The notes: generated by a model not told the origin, from the sequence alone. DNA of 64,000 nucleotides from Streptomyces pseudovenezuelae (GCF_029892565.1 NZ_JARXVH010000003.1:248001-312000), one strand, 5' to 3'. Numbered from the stretch's first letter, positions 7,665 through 17,200 are shown. Numbers and translations: made by a program.

Positions 7665-9173
7665 ATGGCAGTGGACGAGGGAGTCGCCCCGGCGGCGAAA
7701 ACGGGCGAGGAAGAGGCCGTTCACCGGCTCAAGCCGAACGCGATCGGCCTGCTGGGCGTGGTCTTCATGGCCGTCGCGACCGCCGCGCCGATCACCGCGA
7801 TGACGGGCAACGTGCCCTTCATGGTCTCGTCCGGCAACGGCATAGGCGCCCCGGCGAGCTACCTCGTCGCAATGGTCGTCCTGGCAATCTTTTCCGTCGG
7901 CTTCACCTCGATGGCGAAGCACATCACGTCGACGGGCGCGTTCTACGGCTTCATCTCCTACGGCCTCGGCCGCACCGTCGGACTCGCCTCAGGCCTCCTG
8001 GCGACCTTCGCGTACGTCGTGTTCGAGCCGGCCCTCATCGGCATCTTCTCGACCTTCGCCACCGGAACCCTCAATGACCAGACGGGACTTGACATCCCCT
8101 GGTGGGTCTTCGCGATCGTGATGCTGGCCGTGAACGCGACGGGCACGTGGTTCGGTGTCTCGGTCGCCGAGAAGCTGCTGATCGTGCTCCTCGCGACCGA
8201 GGTGACGGTCCTGGCGGCGATGGCGATCTCGGTCGCCCTGCACGGCGGCGGCCCGAACGGCTTCAGCTTCGACCCGGTCAACCCGGTCAACGCGTTCAAG
8301 GGCACCAGCGCGGGCCTCGGCCTCTTCTTCGCCTTCTGGTCGTGGGTCGGCTTCGAGTCGACCGCCATGTACGGCGAGGAGTCCCGCAACCCGAAGAAGA
8401 TCATCCCCAAGGCGACGATGATCTCCGTCCTGGGCGTCGGCGTCTTCTACGTCCTCGTCTCCTGGATGGCCATCTCCGGCACGGGCGAGTCGAACGCCGT
8501 GAAGGTCGCCACCGACAACCCCCTCGCCCTGTTCTTCAACCCCACCGAGCGCTACGTCGGCCACTGGGCGGTCGACGTCATGCAGTGGCTGATGATCACC
8601 GGCTCGCTCGCCTGCGGCATGGCCTTCCACAACTGCGCCAGCCGCTACATGTACGCGCTCGGCCGCGAGGGTGTGATCCCCGCCCTGAAGAACACCGTCG
8701 GCCGCACCCACGCCCGGCACGGCTCCCCGCACATCGCGGGCCTGGTGCAGACGATCGTCTCCGCCGTACTGATCGGGGCGTTCTGGGTCGCGGGCAAGGA
8801 CCCGTACAACGCGCTCTACGTCCTGCTGGCCATCCTCGGCACGATGGCGATCCTGGTGGTGCAGGCCGTGTGCTCGTTCGCCGTCCTGGCCTACTTCCGC
8901 AAGAACCACCCCGAGAGCCGGCACTGGTTCAGGACCTTCACCGCCCCGCTCGTCGGCGGCATCGCGATGCTCGCGGTGGTCGTGCTGCTGGTCTCCAACA
9001 TGGGGGTCGCGGCGGGCGCGGAGTCCGGTTCGCTGGTGCTGAAGGCGACGCCGTGGCTGGTGGCGCTGGTCGCGGCGACGGGCATCGGCTACGCGCAGTA
9101 CCTGAAGCGGCGGGCGCCCGAGCGGTACGCGCTGCTGGGGCGGACGGTGCTGGAGGAGACGAAGGAACGGTAG
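7665..9173 (+). CDS. APC family permease, probable ethanolamine/amino acid importer
   Basis: 502 aa from an ATG with AGGAGAGGGG upstream. About twelve hydrophobic segments; the first carries the APC-type motif AVATAAPITAMTGNVP and a later one GLGLFFAFWSWVGFESTAMYGEES, followed by NPKKIIPKATMIS, typical of amino acid/polyamine/organocation secondary transporters that exchange or symport with protons. Short hydrophilic tails face the cytoplasm. It is divergent from eutBC, so ethanolamine is the most likely substrate; that is inference from context. Several other APC substrates would fit equally by sequence alone. Confidence 0.85.
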   Translation: MAVDEGVAPAAKTGEEEAVHRLKPNAIGLLGVVFMAVATAAPITAMTGNVPFMVSSGNGIGAPASYLVAMVVLAIFSVGFTSMAKHITSTGAFYGFISYGLGRTVGLASGLLATFAYVVFEPALIGIFSTFATGTLNDQTGLDIPWWVFAIVMLAVNATGTWFGVSVAEKLLIVLLATEVTVLAAMAISVALHGGGPNGFSFDPVNPVNAFKGTSAGLGLFFAFWSWVGFESTAMYGEESRNPKKIIPKATMISVLGVGVFYVLVSWMAISGTGESNAVKVATDNPLALFFNPTERYVGHWAVDVMQWLMITGSLACGMAFHNCASRYMYALGREGVIPALKNTVGRTHARHGSPHIAGLVQTIVSAVLIGAFWVAGKDPYNALYVLLAILGTMAILVVQAVCSFAVLAYFRKNHPESRHWFRTFTAPLVGGIAMLAVVVLLVSNMGVAAGAESGSLVLKATPWLVALVAATGIGYAQYLKRRAPERYALLGRTVLEETKER

Positions 9174-9182
9174 GCGTTGGGG

Positions 9183-9216
9183 CCGGTCACCGGTGGGCGT
9201 GGGGGCCGGTGACCGG
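9183..9216 (+). terminator. Hairpin after APC permease
   Basis: 11-bp perfect arms CCGGTCACCGG and CCGGTGACCGG with a 12-base loop, beginning ten bases after the permease stop. Likely ends that transcript. Confidence 0.5.
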
Positions 9217-9320
9217 TGCGGTTCGGCGGGCGGGTGAACTCCCGGACAACCATTGGTGTGCCTCGGGTGTCTCAAGTGGCGTGGCGGGAGCGATCGTCGC
9301 TCCGCCGAGGGGAGCCACCA

Positions 9321-10910
9321 ATGACCAACCGCCGGTACCGACTAGGGGCCGTGCTGGCAGTCTTCGCGGCCGCGGTCGCCGCATGGCTGCCCGCCACGTC
9401 CGCCCAGGCCGCCGAGGCCGACGGCCCGGTCGTACGCATCCATCTCCAGGACGACAACCTGGGACTGCCTCTGCCGCCGAACACGTACGACCCGCCGCAG
9501 GTGAACTGGGGCCTGGACAACGACGGTCCGGGCACCGCGAAGGACGTCACCATCCGTGCGGACCTGAGCAACGTCATCGACTGGGTCACCCCGGACGCGA
9601 CCGTGCCCGCCGACCACATCTACACCTGGCCCACCCGTGACGTCTCCGAAGGCCCGGGGGACGGCTCGCTCATCGGCCTGAGCGCCAAGCCCGGCACCCC
9701 GCTCGGCACCACCGGCACGGTCACCCTCAGCGGTACGTCCACCAACGGCACCGTGGTGCCCGTCACCGCGAAGGTGACCGTGGGCACCAACGACCTGACG
9801 GTCAATCAGCTGCCCACCCGCAAGGGCGACAAGCCCGGATCCACGATCGACACCCCGATCACGATCAGCAACGTCGGCACCCTGCCCTCCGACGGGGTCC
9901 AGCTGCGGATGCGCACCACCATCGGGCTCGCGTACGCGGAGCACTTCTCCAACTGCGTGTACTCCAAGGAGAGTCCGGACCCCTACGGCCTGACCGAGCA
10001 GGCGGTGTGCACGTTCGACACGGTCGTCGAGCCCGGCAAGAAGTACCGCCTTGACCAGCCGGTCGGGCTGGACGTGACCGAGCAGGCCCTGTTCGAGTAC
10101 TTCAGCCACGAGGCCCTGCCCCTGTCCGGGCCCGGCTCCACCGCGCGGTCGGGGAACGGTCCCGTGCTCTCCCTCGTCGCCGACGGAGCCGCCGCCACCG
10201 ACGGCACCGAGATCGACCGGCAGCACATCGACGCCGACAGCACCGCCGACATGGTCGCGGGCGGCGACACCGCCAAGGGCGAGCATGGCGACCTGGTGCA
10301 CGTGACCGTCTCCCTCACCAACGAGGGCCCGGGCTGGGTCGGTTACAACGCCAGCGACGACCAGCCGGCGCTCATGTTCACCGTCCCCACCGGCGCCAAG
10401 GCCGTGGAGATCCCCGAGCACTGCAGCGTGTGGAACATCGACGGCCCCTCCGGCGAACAGACGCCGGGCGCACCGAAGTACATCTGCCAGTCGAGTCCGA
10501 GCGAGTTCACCGTCGGGGACAGCCGCAGCTTCGAGTTCGGTCTGCGGATCCGCGCGCACGCCAAGACCACCACCGGTGAGGCCAAGGCGACCACGGCATA
10601 CGGCAGCATCATGGCGTTCGACCACAATCACGGCAACGACACCGCGGCGGTCACGGTCGAGGTCAAGGGCGGCGGCACCCCGTCGCCGAGCGCCTCGGCG
10701 TCCCCCGTGTCCGGGACCGGGACCGGCGGCAACAATCCCAGCACGCAGACCGTCTCCTCCGCCGACGACACCGGCACCGGCCCCCTCGCCTCCACCGGCA
10801 GCAGCGACGCCGTGCGCGTGGCCGCCGCCTGGGGCGCGGGCGCGCTGTTGCTCGGCGGCGGGCTGGTCGTCCTCGCCAGGCGCAGGAACTCGACGAGCAT
10901 GAAGCCGTAG
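9321..10910 (+). CDS. Secreted cell-wall-anchored protein with LAXTG sortase motif
   Basis: 529 aa, ATG with GAGGGGAG upstream. N-terminal signal peptide (RRYRLGAVLAVFAAAVAAW, cleavage after SAQA near residue 31). The long ectodomain has repeated beta-sandwich-like stretches (VTISNVGTLPSDGVQLRMRT split over positions, VTVSLTNEGPGWVGYNASD) resembling DUF11/CARDB-type extracellular modules. The C terminus is a Ser/Thr/Pro/Gly-rich linker, then LASTG at residues 489-493, a hydrophobic helix (about 500-519) and ARRR. That is the class E sortase pattern used for long chaplins. Cell-wall anchoring is therefore expected. Function beyond surface structure is unknown. Converges with the GbsR gene. Confidence 0.8.
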   Translation: MTNRRYRLGAVLAVFAAAVAAWLPATSAQAAEADGPVVRIHLQDDNLGLPLPPNTYDPPQVNWGLDNDGPGTAKDVTIRADLSNVIDWVTPDATVPADHIYTWPTRDVSEGPGDGSLIGLSAKPGTPLGTTGTVTLSGTSTNGTVVPVTAKVTVGTNDLTVNQLPTRKGDKPGSTIDTPITISNVGTLPSDGVQLRMRTTIGLAYAEHFSNCVYSKESPDPYGLTEQAVCTFDTVVEPGKKYRLDQPVGLDVTEQALFEYFSHEALPLSGPGSTARSGNGPVLSLVADGAAATDGTEIDRQHIDADSTADMVAGGDTAKGEHGDLVHVTVSLTNEGPGWVGYNASDDQPALMFTVPTGAKAVEIPEHCSVWNIDGPSGEQTPGAPKYICQSSPSEFTVGDSRSFEFGLRIRAHAKTTTGEAKATTAYGSIMAFDHNHGNDTAAVTVEVKGGGTPSPSASASPVSGTGTGGNNPSTQTVSSADDTGTGPLASTGSSDAVRVAAAWGAGALLLGGGLVVLARRRNSTSMKP

Positions 10911-10941
10911 GCAGGAACTTCCAAGCAGCAACTCGTCAGCA

Positions 10942-10987
10942 GATCAGGGGTCTTCGGCGGGGCGTCGTCCCTCGCCGAAGACCTGAT
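10942..10987. terminator. Extended hairpin at convergent gene ends
   Basis: GATCAG-GG-GTCTTCGGCG pairs with CGCCGAAGAC-CTGATC (16 bp with a 2-base bulge, 13-base loop). It includes the last codons and stop of the GbsR-like gene and lies 31 bases past the convergent surface-protein gene, so it could end both. Confidence 0.45.
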
Positions 10988-11456
10988 CGCGGTGGACGCG
11001 CCAACGGTCCATCATCAGCGAGATCTCACCGTCGATGAACTCGAAGAAGGCCTGGGTCTCGGCGAGCCGGCGGCCCGCGGGCGTGTCGGCGCCGAGGTTC
11101 TCGACGCCCTCGCGCAGCGCGTACGCCCACCGCTTGAGAATCGCCTCGCGGTTGGTCAGCGCCTCGTACCACTGGTCGCTGTGCACGCGGTAGCGCTCGC
11201 GCCGTGAGCCGGGTTCCCGCTCGCGCGAGACCATGTGCGTCTGGGACAGGTAGCGCACCGCCCCGGAGACCGCCGCCGGGCTGATCCGCAGCTGCTCGCC
11301 CAGCTCGGCCGAGGTCAGCACGCCGTCGTCGGAGGCCAGGAGCGCGGCGAAGACCCGGGCCGGCATCCGCTGCATCCCGGCCTCGACGAGCTGTGCCGCG
11401 AAGCCCTCCACGAACTTCGAGACCGCCTCCCGGTCCCTCCCTGCCTGATCCGTCAT
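10944..11456 (-). CDS. GbsR/MarR-type transcriptional regulator
   Basis: 170 aa from the ATG of MTDQAGRDR; a GTG nine bases earlier is also in frame. The winged helix-turn-helix is clear: MPARVFAALLASDDGVLTS, ELGEQLRISPAAVSGAVRYL, then a basic wing (MVSREREPGSRRERYRV). The C-terminal part is helical, as in the GbsR branch of MarR regulators. It is divergent from a two-gene ABC exporter with only 74 bases between the starts, an arrangement in which the regulator normally represses the transporter and itself. A palindromic AT-rich site in that gap is the probable operator. The inducer is unknown. Confidence 0.88.
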   Translation of the reverse strand: MTDQAGRDREAVSKFVEGFAAQLVEAGMQRMPARVFAALLASDDGVLTSAELGEQLRISPAAVSGAVRYLSQTHMVSREREPGSRRERYRVHSDQWYEALTNREAILKRWAYALREGVENLGADTPAGRRLAETQAFFEFIDGEISLMMDRWRVHRDQVFGEGRRPAEDP

Positions 11457-11480
11457 ACCCACCACCCTATCCGGGCTTCA

Positions 11481-11519
11481 TACGCTTCCTTAACTTCACA
11501 AATTTCTGAAAGAAGCGTA
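11481..11519. promoter_or_regulatory. Probable operator between GbsR gene and ABC exporter
   Basis: Perfect inverted repeat TACGCTTC ... GAAGCGTA with a 23-base spacer containing a second, nested repeat TTCA-N8-TGAA. The region is distinctly AT-rich for this genome and lies 12 bases before the exporter ATG. Assignment to the adjacent GbsR-like protein is inference. Confidence 0.5.
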
Positions 11520-11530
11520 CGTTCTGAACC

Positions 11531-12469
11531 ATGACGAAGGCAATCACCGTCTCCGGACTGCACAAGTCGTTCGGCAGGACGCACGCCCTCACCGGCCTCG
11601 ACCTGGACGTCGACACCGGCGAGGTGCACGGCTTCCTCGGCCCCAACGGCGCCGGCAAGTCCACCACCATCCGGGTCCTGCTCGGCCTGCTGCACGCCGA
11701 CTCCGGCGCCGCGCAGGTCCTCGGCCGCGACCCGTGGGCGGACGCCGTGGAGATCCACCGCCGTATCGCGTACGTCCCCGGCGACGTGACCCTGTGGCGC
11801 AACCTCTCCGGCGGCGAGGTCATCGACCTCTACGGCCGTCTGCGCGGCGGACTCGACACCGGGCGCCGCGCCGAACTGATCGACCGCTTCGAGCTGGACC
11901 CCACCAAGAAGGGCCGCACCTACTCCAAGGGCAACCGGCAGAAGGTCGCCCTGGTCGCCGCGTTCGCGTCGGACGTGGACCTGCTGATCCTGGACGAGCC
12001 GACGTCGGGCCTGGACCCGTTGATGGAGGAGGTCTTCCAGCGCTGCGTGGAGGAGGAGCGGGACCGAGGCCGCACGATCCTCCTCTCGTCCCACATCCTC
12101 AGCGAGGTCGAGGAGTTGTGCGACCGGGTGAGCATCATCCGCAGCGGCCGCACGGTCGAGACGGGCTCGCTGGCCGACCTGCGCCACCTCACCCGCACCA
12201 GCGTGACGGCCGAACTGGCGGGCGAGCCCAACGGGTTGGCGTCCCTGCCCGGCGTGCACGACCTGGCCATCCAGCGAATTCAGAACAGCCAGGGCAAGCG
12301 GGTCCGGCTCCAGGTCGACAACAACGAACTGGACGCCGTCCTGCGGTCGTTGACCACATCGGGCGTCCGCTCGCTGACCTCGACGCCGCCGACGCTGGAG
12401 GAGCTGTTCCTGCGGCACTACCAGGATGCCGACGCCGACGCCGATACCGGTGAGGTGGCGGCCCGATGA
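11531..12469 (+). CDS. ABC transporter ATP-binding subunit (drug/lipid exporter type)
   Basis: 312 aa. Cytoplasmic ATPase of an ABC-2 type exporter. Walker [10 protein letters not shown] near residue 38, ABC signature region [15 protein letters not shown], Walker [17 protein letters not shown] and the switch histidine in [13 protein letters not shown] are present. The signature is YSKGN instead of LSGGQ, as in the DrrA-like group. The C-terminal extension (about 90 residues) is typical of drug-resistance ATPases. Its stop overlaps the permease start (ATGA), so the two are translated together. Confidence 0.95.
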   Translation: MTKAITVSGLHKSFGRTHALTGLDLDVDTGEVHGFLGPNGAGKSTTIRVLLGLLHADSGAAQVLGRDPWADAVEIHRRIAYVPGDVTLWRNLSGGEVIDLYGRLRGGLDTGRRAELIDRFELDPTKKGRTYSKGNRQKVALVAAFASDVDLLILDEPTSGLDPLMEEVFQRCVEEERDRGRTILLSSHILSEVEELCDRVSIIRSGRTVETGSLADLRHLTRTSVTAELAGEPNGLASLPGVHDLAIQRIQNSQGKRVRLQVDNNELDAVLRSLTTSGVRSLTSTPPTLEELFLRHYQDADADADTGEVAAR

Positions 12470-14034
12470 CGACGTTCACCGGCACCGGGGTCCTTCTCCG
12501 CTTCTCCCTGCGCCGGGACCGGGTGATGATCCCGGTGTGGGTGGCGGTGAACACCCTCATGGTGCTCTCCATCCCCAACACCCTGAAGAGCACGTACGGC
12601 ACCGAGGCCGAGCGCACCGACCTCGTCCACCAGGTCGCCACCAACTCCTCCTTCCGCGCGCTGATCGGGCCCGTCTTCGACGACTCCCTCGGCGCCCTCA
12701 CGGCCTGGCGCGTCGGCGTCTACGCGGGTGCGCTCGGCGCCGTCACCGCCCTCCTGGTCGTCGTACGCCACACCCGTGACGAGGAGGAGAGCGGCCGGCA
12801 GGAGCTGATCGCCTCCGGCGCGGTGGGGCGCAGGGCCTCGCTGACGGCGGCACTGCTGGCGGCGGCGGTCGCAAGTGCCGTACTGGGACTGCTGGTTGCG
12901 GCGGGCCTGGCCGGTCAGGGCGCCACCGGTGCGGTGGCCTTCGGTCTTGGCCTGGCGGCGGTGGGCATGCTCTTCGCCACGATGGCCGCGATCGTCGCGC
13001 AGCTGACGGAGAGCGCGCGCCTGACCCGGGGACTGACGGCGGGGGTCCTGGGCGGGGCCTTCGTACTGCGCGCGGCGGGCGACGCGGCGTCGACGGACGG
13101 CTCGTCGGTCCTCACCTGGCTCTCCCCACTCGGCTGGCTGGAGAACCTGCGCCCCTTTGCGGCCGAACGCTGGTGGGTACTGGGCCTGTTCGCGACGGCG
13201 GTCGCGCTACAGGGCACGGTGGCCTACGTGTTGGCGGGCCGCAGGGACGTGGGCATGAGCTTCCTGCCCACCCGCCCGGGCCCGCCGACCGGCTCTCTCG
13301 GCACGGCGGCCGCCCTGGCCTGGCGCCTGCAACGCGGCAGCGTCCTCGGCTGGTCGATCGGCTTCTTCCTGGCCGGGGTGATCTACGGCGGCCTCACCGA
13401 CGGCGCGGCCGACCTGGTCGGCGACAACAAGCAGGCCCGCGAGATCTTCGAGCGGATGGGTGGCCAGAGCGGCATCACGGACGCGTTCCTCGCCTCGATG
13501 ACCGGCATGCTGGGCCTGGTCGCCGCCCTCTACGTCGTCGCCTCCGTCCTGCGCCTGCACGGCGAGGAGACCTCCGGCCGCGCGGAACCCCTCCTGGCGA
13601 ACGCGGTGGGCCGCGTGCGGTGGGCCTCCGGCCACTTGACGGTGGCCTTCGCCGGCTCCGTACTGATCATGCTGCTGGCGGGCCTGGGCTTCGCGGCGGG
13701 CTACGGCAAGGAGGTGGGGCCGATCCTGGGCGCGTGCGTCGTCCAGGTGGCGGGTGTGTGGGTGATCGGCGGCCTGACGGTCCTGCTCTATGGCCTGACC
13801 CCGCGCCTCGCCCCGGCGGCGTGGGGAGTCGCCGGAGCGGTCCTGCTGATCGGCTGGGTGGGCCCGGCACTGGACATCCCGCAGGCAGTCCTGGACGTCT
13901 CCCCCTTCGGGCATCTGCCGAAGTTGCCGGGTGGGGAGATGGAGTGGGGGCCGGTGCTGGTGCTGCTGGGTGTTGCCGTGGTGCTGGTGGGCGGAGGGCT
14001 GGCGGGGTTGCGGCGGCGGGACATGACGACCTGA
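12466..14034 (+). CDS. ABC exporter permease (polyketide-exporter type)
   Basis: 522 aa with roughly twelve hydrophobic helices arranged as two similar halves: each begins with a segment such as [18 protein letters not shown] or [20 protein letters not shown], followed by [15 protein letters not shown] and [16 protein letters not shown]. The duplicated RxxEExGRxE-like loop is characteristic of the family annotated as exporters of polyketide antibiotics. Coupled to the upstream ATPase by ATGA overlap. Likely exports a hydrophobic compound; no biosynthetic cluster is adjacent except a single P450, so self-made or environmental substrates are both possible. Confidence 0.9.
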   Translation: MTTFTGTGVLLRFSLRRDRVMIPVWVAVNTLMVLSIPNTLKSTYGTEAERTDLVHQVATNSSFRALIGPVFDDSLGALTAWRVGVYAGALGAVTALLVVVRHTRDEEESGRQELIASGAVGRRASLTAALLAAAVASAVLGLLVAAGLAGQGATGAVAFGLGLAAVGMLFATMAAIVAQLTESARLTRGLTAGVLGGAFVLRAAGDAASTDGSSVLTWLSPLGWLENLRPFAAERWWVLGLFATAVALQGTVAYVLAGRRDVGMSFLPTRPGPPTGSLGTAAALAWRLQRGSVLGWSIGFFLAGVIYGGLTDGAADLVGDNKQAREIFERMGGQSGITDAFLASMTGMLGLVAALYVVASVLRLHGEETSGRAEPLLANAVGRVRWASGHLTVAFAGSVLIMLLAGLGFAAGYGKEVGPILGACVVQVAGVWVIGGLTVLLYGLTPRLAPAAWGVAGAVLLIGWVGPALDIPQAVLDVSPFGHLPKLPGGEMEWGPVLVLLGVAVVLVGGGLAGLRRRDMTT

Positions 14035-14056
14035 CGCAGGGCGCGAGAGCGGGTGA

Positions 14057-15262
14057 TCACCGAACCTCGACGCTGAGCCCCTCCAACCCCCGGATCACGA
14101 AGTTCGGCTTACGGACCGGCTCCGCCGCCAGGCTCAGCGTCGGGGCCCTCTCCAGCAACGCCCCCATCGAAGCCGCCAGTTCGATGCGGGCCAGGGGTGC
14201 GCCGATGCAGTAGTGGATGCCGGCGGAGAAGGAGATGTGCGGGTTGTCCTTGCGGGTCAGGTCGAGGCGGTCCGGGTCCGTGAAGACGTCCGGGTCGTGG
14301 TTCGCCGAACCGAAGAGCATCGCGATCTCCGCGCCCCGGGGCACCGTCGTGCCGTCGATCTCGATGTCGTCGAGCACCCACCGCTCGAAGAGCTGGAGCG
14401 GGGTGTCGTAGCGCATCAACTCCTCGACGGCGGACGGGATCAGGGAGTGGTCGGCGCGGAGAGCGGCCAACTGCTCCGGGTGCCGGAACAACGCCCACCA
14501 ACCATTCACCGTGGCGTTCACCGTCGCCTCGTGCCCCGCGTTCAGCAGGAGCACGCAGGTGGAGATCATCTCCTGCTCGGTGAGCCGGTCGCCCTCGTCG
14601 TGGGCCGCGATGAGGCCGGAGACGAGGTCGTCGCCGGGTTCCTTGCGGCGGGCGGCGATCAGTTCCAGCAGGTAGTCCGAGAACTCGACCGACGCGCGGA
14701 CCGCCTTCGCCGCGGTCTCCTCGGACGGGCTCAGCTCGTACATCCCGCAGATGTCGGCCGACCAGGGGCGCAGGGGCGCGCGGTCCGACTCCGGGATGCC
14801 GAGCATCTCGGCGATCACGGCGACGGGGAGGGGTTCGGCGACATCGGTGAGCAGATCACCGCCGCCGCGTTGCACGAGCCCATCGACCAGTTCACCGGCC
14901 AACTGGCTCACGTACGGCTTGAGTTGCTCGACCGTGCGCGGGGTGAACGCCTTCGACACCAGGCGCCGGATCCGGGTGTGGTCCGGGGGCTCCAGGTCGA
15001 GCATGCCGTGATCGTTGAGGGTGTGGAAGGGCTCATGCGCCGCCGGGGGTGCCGTGCGGCCGAAGTCCTCGTGGGTGAAACGGTGTTGGTACGTCCGCCC
15101 GAGGCGCCGGTCGCGCAGCAGCGCCGAGACGTCCGCGTGCCGGGGCACCAGCCACTGGTCCGTGGGCTCGTAGTAGTGCACGCGGCCCCGGGAACGCAGT
15201 TCGGCGTAGGCGGGGTAGGGGTCGGCGAGGAACGCCGGGGCCCAGGGATCGAAGGCTGCCAT
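14057..15262 (-). CDS. Cytochrome P450
   Basis: 401 aa, usual length for a soluble bacterial P450. The I-helix oxygen-binding motif is LLNAGHEATVN, the K-helix ExxR lies in SAVEELMRYDTPLQ, and the heme-ligand loop is FSAGIHYCIGAPLARIE with Cys352. No ferredoxin or reductase gene is adjacent, so it must use redox partners encoded elsewhere. N-terminal FDPWAPAFLADPYPAYAELR is typical of CYP107/CYP105-like enzymes; subfamily cannot be fixed by eye. Converges on the ABC permease with 22 bases between stops. It may act in secondary metabolism or xenobiotic oxidation. Confidence 0.95.
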   Translation of the reverse strand: MAAFDPWAPAFLADPYPAYAELRSRGRVHYYEPTDQWLVPRHADVSALLRDRRLGRTYQHRFTHEDFGRTAPPAAHEPFHTLNDHGMLDLEPPDHTRIRRLVSKAFTPRTVEQLKPYVSQLAGELVDGLVQRGGGDLLTDVAEPLPVAVIAEMLGIPESDRAPLRPWSADICGMYELSPSEETAAKAVRASVEFSDYLLELIAARRKEPGDDLVSGLIAAHDEGDRLTEQEMISTCVLLLNAGHEATVNATVNGWWALFRHPEQLAALRADHSLIPSAVEELMRYDTPLQLFERWVLDDIEIDGTTVPRGAEIAMLFGSANHDPDVFTDPDRLDLTRKDNPHISFSAGIHYCIGAPLARIELAASMGALLERAPTLSLAAEPVRKPNFVIRGLEGLSVEVR

Positions 15263-15375
15263 ACGCGGACATTAGATCGACGGCACCCATCCTGACCAGG
15301 GGGGTCGAGGTGTGCGGGGTGGCGTCGCCTGACTCCCTCTTGCCCCAACCTTTGTGTCCGGACTACCCGAAATAC

Positions 15376-15389
15376 GCCATGTACATGGC
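15376..15389. promoter_or_regulatory. 14-bp perfect palindrome upstream of secreted protein
   Basis: GCCATGTACATGGC is self-complementary and lies 45 bases before the TTG start of the next gene, in the P450/secreted-protein divergent region. Position and symmetry suit an operator; no regulator is identified. Confidence 0.4.
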
Positions 15390-15433
15390 ACCATGAGCCC
15401 TTCGTTTGATCAGAGAGACATGCGGGGGATCCG

Positions 15434-16762
15434 TTGAGAAAGTGGCGAACAAGTGTCGGCACGGTGGCAGTTGCCCTCTTGGCCATGCTGGCCGCGGGCA
15501 CGCCGGCGCAGGCCGCTCCGGGGGACGATCCCGGGCCGATCACCACCATCACCTCGGCGAGCGACCTGGCGAAGCTGACGTTGACCCAGCACCAGGTGCT
15601 GGATACGACGATCAGCAAGCTCGGCACTCACCTTGACAGCGTTGGTGTGGACGAGGTCCTCAAGAGTGCCAACCACCCGATGCGGAACAGGTCGTCGTGC
15701 CGGGCCACGGAGACCGGCGCGCTGCCCGTCCAGCCTGCCGCGTCGAACGCCTACTGCTGGGACACCGGCGACGACACCACCAGGGAGTTCCTGCCCCAGG
15801 GCCTGACCTCGTCCGGCGACGCCGACGACGACGGCCTGTGGGGCACCAACAAGGTGATCATCTCGGCGTGGGCGCACAACGACAGCACCGACTACTCCTG
15901 GCCGGAAGAGGACGGGCACCTGGCGCGGTTCGCGTTCATCGACGCGAACAACTCCAGCGCGTTCAAGTACCGCTGGGTGCTGCCGGTGATCCCGACCGAG
16001 GGCGGGGACAACTTCGCCAAGTTCGGCTCGCACGTGGGCGGGGCCGTCTGGTTCGGCGACAAGCTCCTCGTCACGGCGTACAACACCGACGGCAGCCACA
16101 ACGCGCTGTACGTCTTCTCGATGGCGCACATCCTCCAGGCTTCGGTGAACGCCCACGAGATCGGCAAGGTCAGCGGCGGCTACTCGGCGCACGGCTACCA
16201 GTACATAATGCCCGCGATCGGCTCCTACAGCCTGGACGCGGACTGCGACTCGAGTTCCTCCGACAACCTGCCGTGCGTCGCCTCGATCACGCTGGATCGC
16301 AGCACCAGCCCGTTCACCATCGTGGCCAACGAGTGGTTCTCGTCCGGCGGCAGCACGCCCGCCCGGATCTTCCGCTACAAGCTCGCCGCGCCCGGCGGTG
16401 AGATGCCGCTGGTCACCTCCGGCGGCAAGGCGACCGTGTCGGAGGCCTTCAAGACCAAGGCGGTGGGGTTGCAGTCGGTACTCGCGCACGACAACGTCTT
16501 CTACGCCGACGACGCGCGCGGCGGCCGGGGCCAGCACGGCATCCTGTGGCAACTGAGGAACAGCACGACGACGTGGCGGGGTTGCAGCGGCACCGACTCG
16601 GAAAAGGCCTGCTGGGCCCAGCATGCCGAGGGTGCGTCCCTGTGGTGGAGCACCCAGCAGATGTGGTCCCAGACCGAGTGGGCGGCGGACGCCAACTCGC
16701 ACTGGATCGATGACCCGATTCCGGAACGGGTGCTGTTCTCGGTGCCGTTGAACGGTTTCTGA
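15434..16762 (+). CDS. Secreted protein of unknown function
   Basis: 442 aa from a TTG with GCGGGGGA upstream. Sec signal peptide (MRKWRTSVGTVAVALLAMLA, cleavage about AQA/AP at residue 28). The mature protein is Asp/Trp/Ser-rich and hydrophilic, with six cysteines that could form disulfides. Segments such as HLARFAFIDANNSS, GAVWFGDKLLVTAYNTDG and NALYVFSMAHI recur with beta-strand spacing and suggest a beta-propeller, but I recognise no catalytic motif. It is separated from the divergent P450 by about 170 bases. Signal, start and codon use support a real exported protein; its role is unknown. Confidence 0.75.
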   Translation: MRKWRTSVGTVAVALLAMLAAGTPAQAAPGDDPGPITTITSASDLAKLTLTQHQVLDTTISKLGTHLDSVGVDEVLKSANHPMRNRSSCRATETGALPVQPAASNAYCWDTGDDTTREFLPQGLTSSGDADDDGLWGTNKVIISAWAHNDSTDYSWPEEDGHLARFAFIDANNSSAFKYRWVLPVIPTEGGDNFAKFGSHVGGAVWFGDKLLVTAYNTDGSHNALYVFSMAHILQASVNAHEIGKVSGGYSAHGYQYIMPAIGSYSLDADCDSSSSDNLPCVASITLDRSTSPFTIVANEWFSSGGSTPARIFRYKLAAPGGEMPLVTSGGKATVSEAFKTKAVGLQSVLAHDNVFYADDARGGRGQHGILWQLRNSTTTWRGCSGTDSEKACWAQHAEGASLWWSTQQMWSQTEWAADANSHWIDDPIPERVLFSVPLNGF

Positions 16763-16795
16763 CGGAACGGCCGGGCCGACGGTAGCGTCTGCTCC

Positions 16796-17200
16796 ATGAC
16801 GACGGAATCACCGGCCCAGACCGTACAACGCCTGTTCCCACTGCTCGCCGAGGGCAAGAGCACGGAGGCGGCGGCCCTGTTCGCCGACTCCGTGTCCTTC
16901 TCGATCCCGCACCCGCCGGGCATTCCGTGGGTCCCTGAGGTCGACTCGGCCGACGACATGCGAACGTTCTTCGACCTGCTCCGGACCCACGTGCAGGCCA
17001 AGGAGTTCGACCTCCGCCAGGTCATCACCGACGGCGACGACGTGGTCCTCATCGGCCGCATGGTCTCCGAGATCAAGAAGACGGGCCGGGACATCGACAC
17101 CGCGTTCGCCCTCCACACCACGGTCCAGGACGGCCGGATCACCCGCTACCACCTGTACGAGGACACGTACGCGGTCGCGAAGGCCTACTTCGACGAGTGA
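16796..17200 (+). CDS. NTF2-like / SnoaL-type protein
   Basis: 134 aa. The pattern VQRLFPLLAEGKSTEAAALF, then VSFSIPHPPGIPWVPEV, and a C-terminal beta sheet (DGDDVVLIGRMV, FALHTTVQDGRITRYHLYED) is that of the NTF2/ketosteroid-isomerase fold with a hydrophobic cone-shaped pocket. Such proteins act as isomerases, cyclases, hydratases or ligand carriers; no active-site set is diagnostic here. The last 16 bases overlap the convergent DUF397 gene. Confidence 0.8.
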   Translation: MTTESPAQTVQRLFPLLAEGKSTEAAALFADSVSFSIPHPPGIPWVPEVDSADDMRTFFDLLRTHVQAKEFDLRQVITDGDDVVLIGRMVSEIKKTGRDIDTAFALHTTVQDGRITRYHLYEDTYAVAKAYFDE

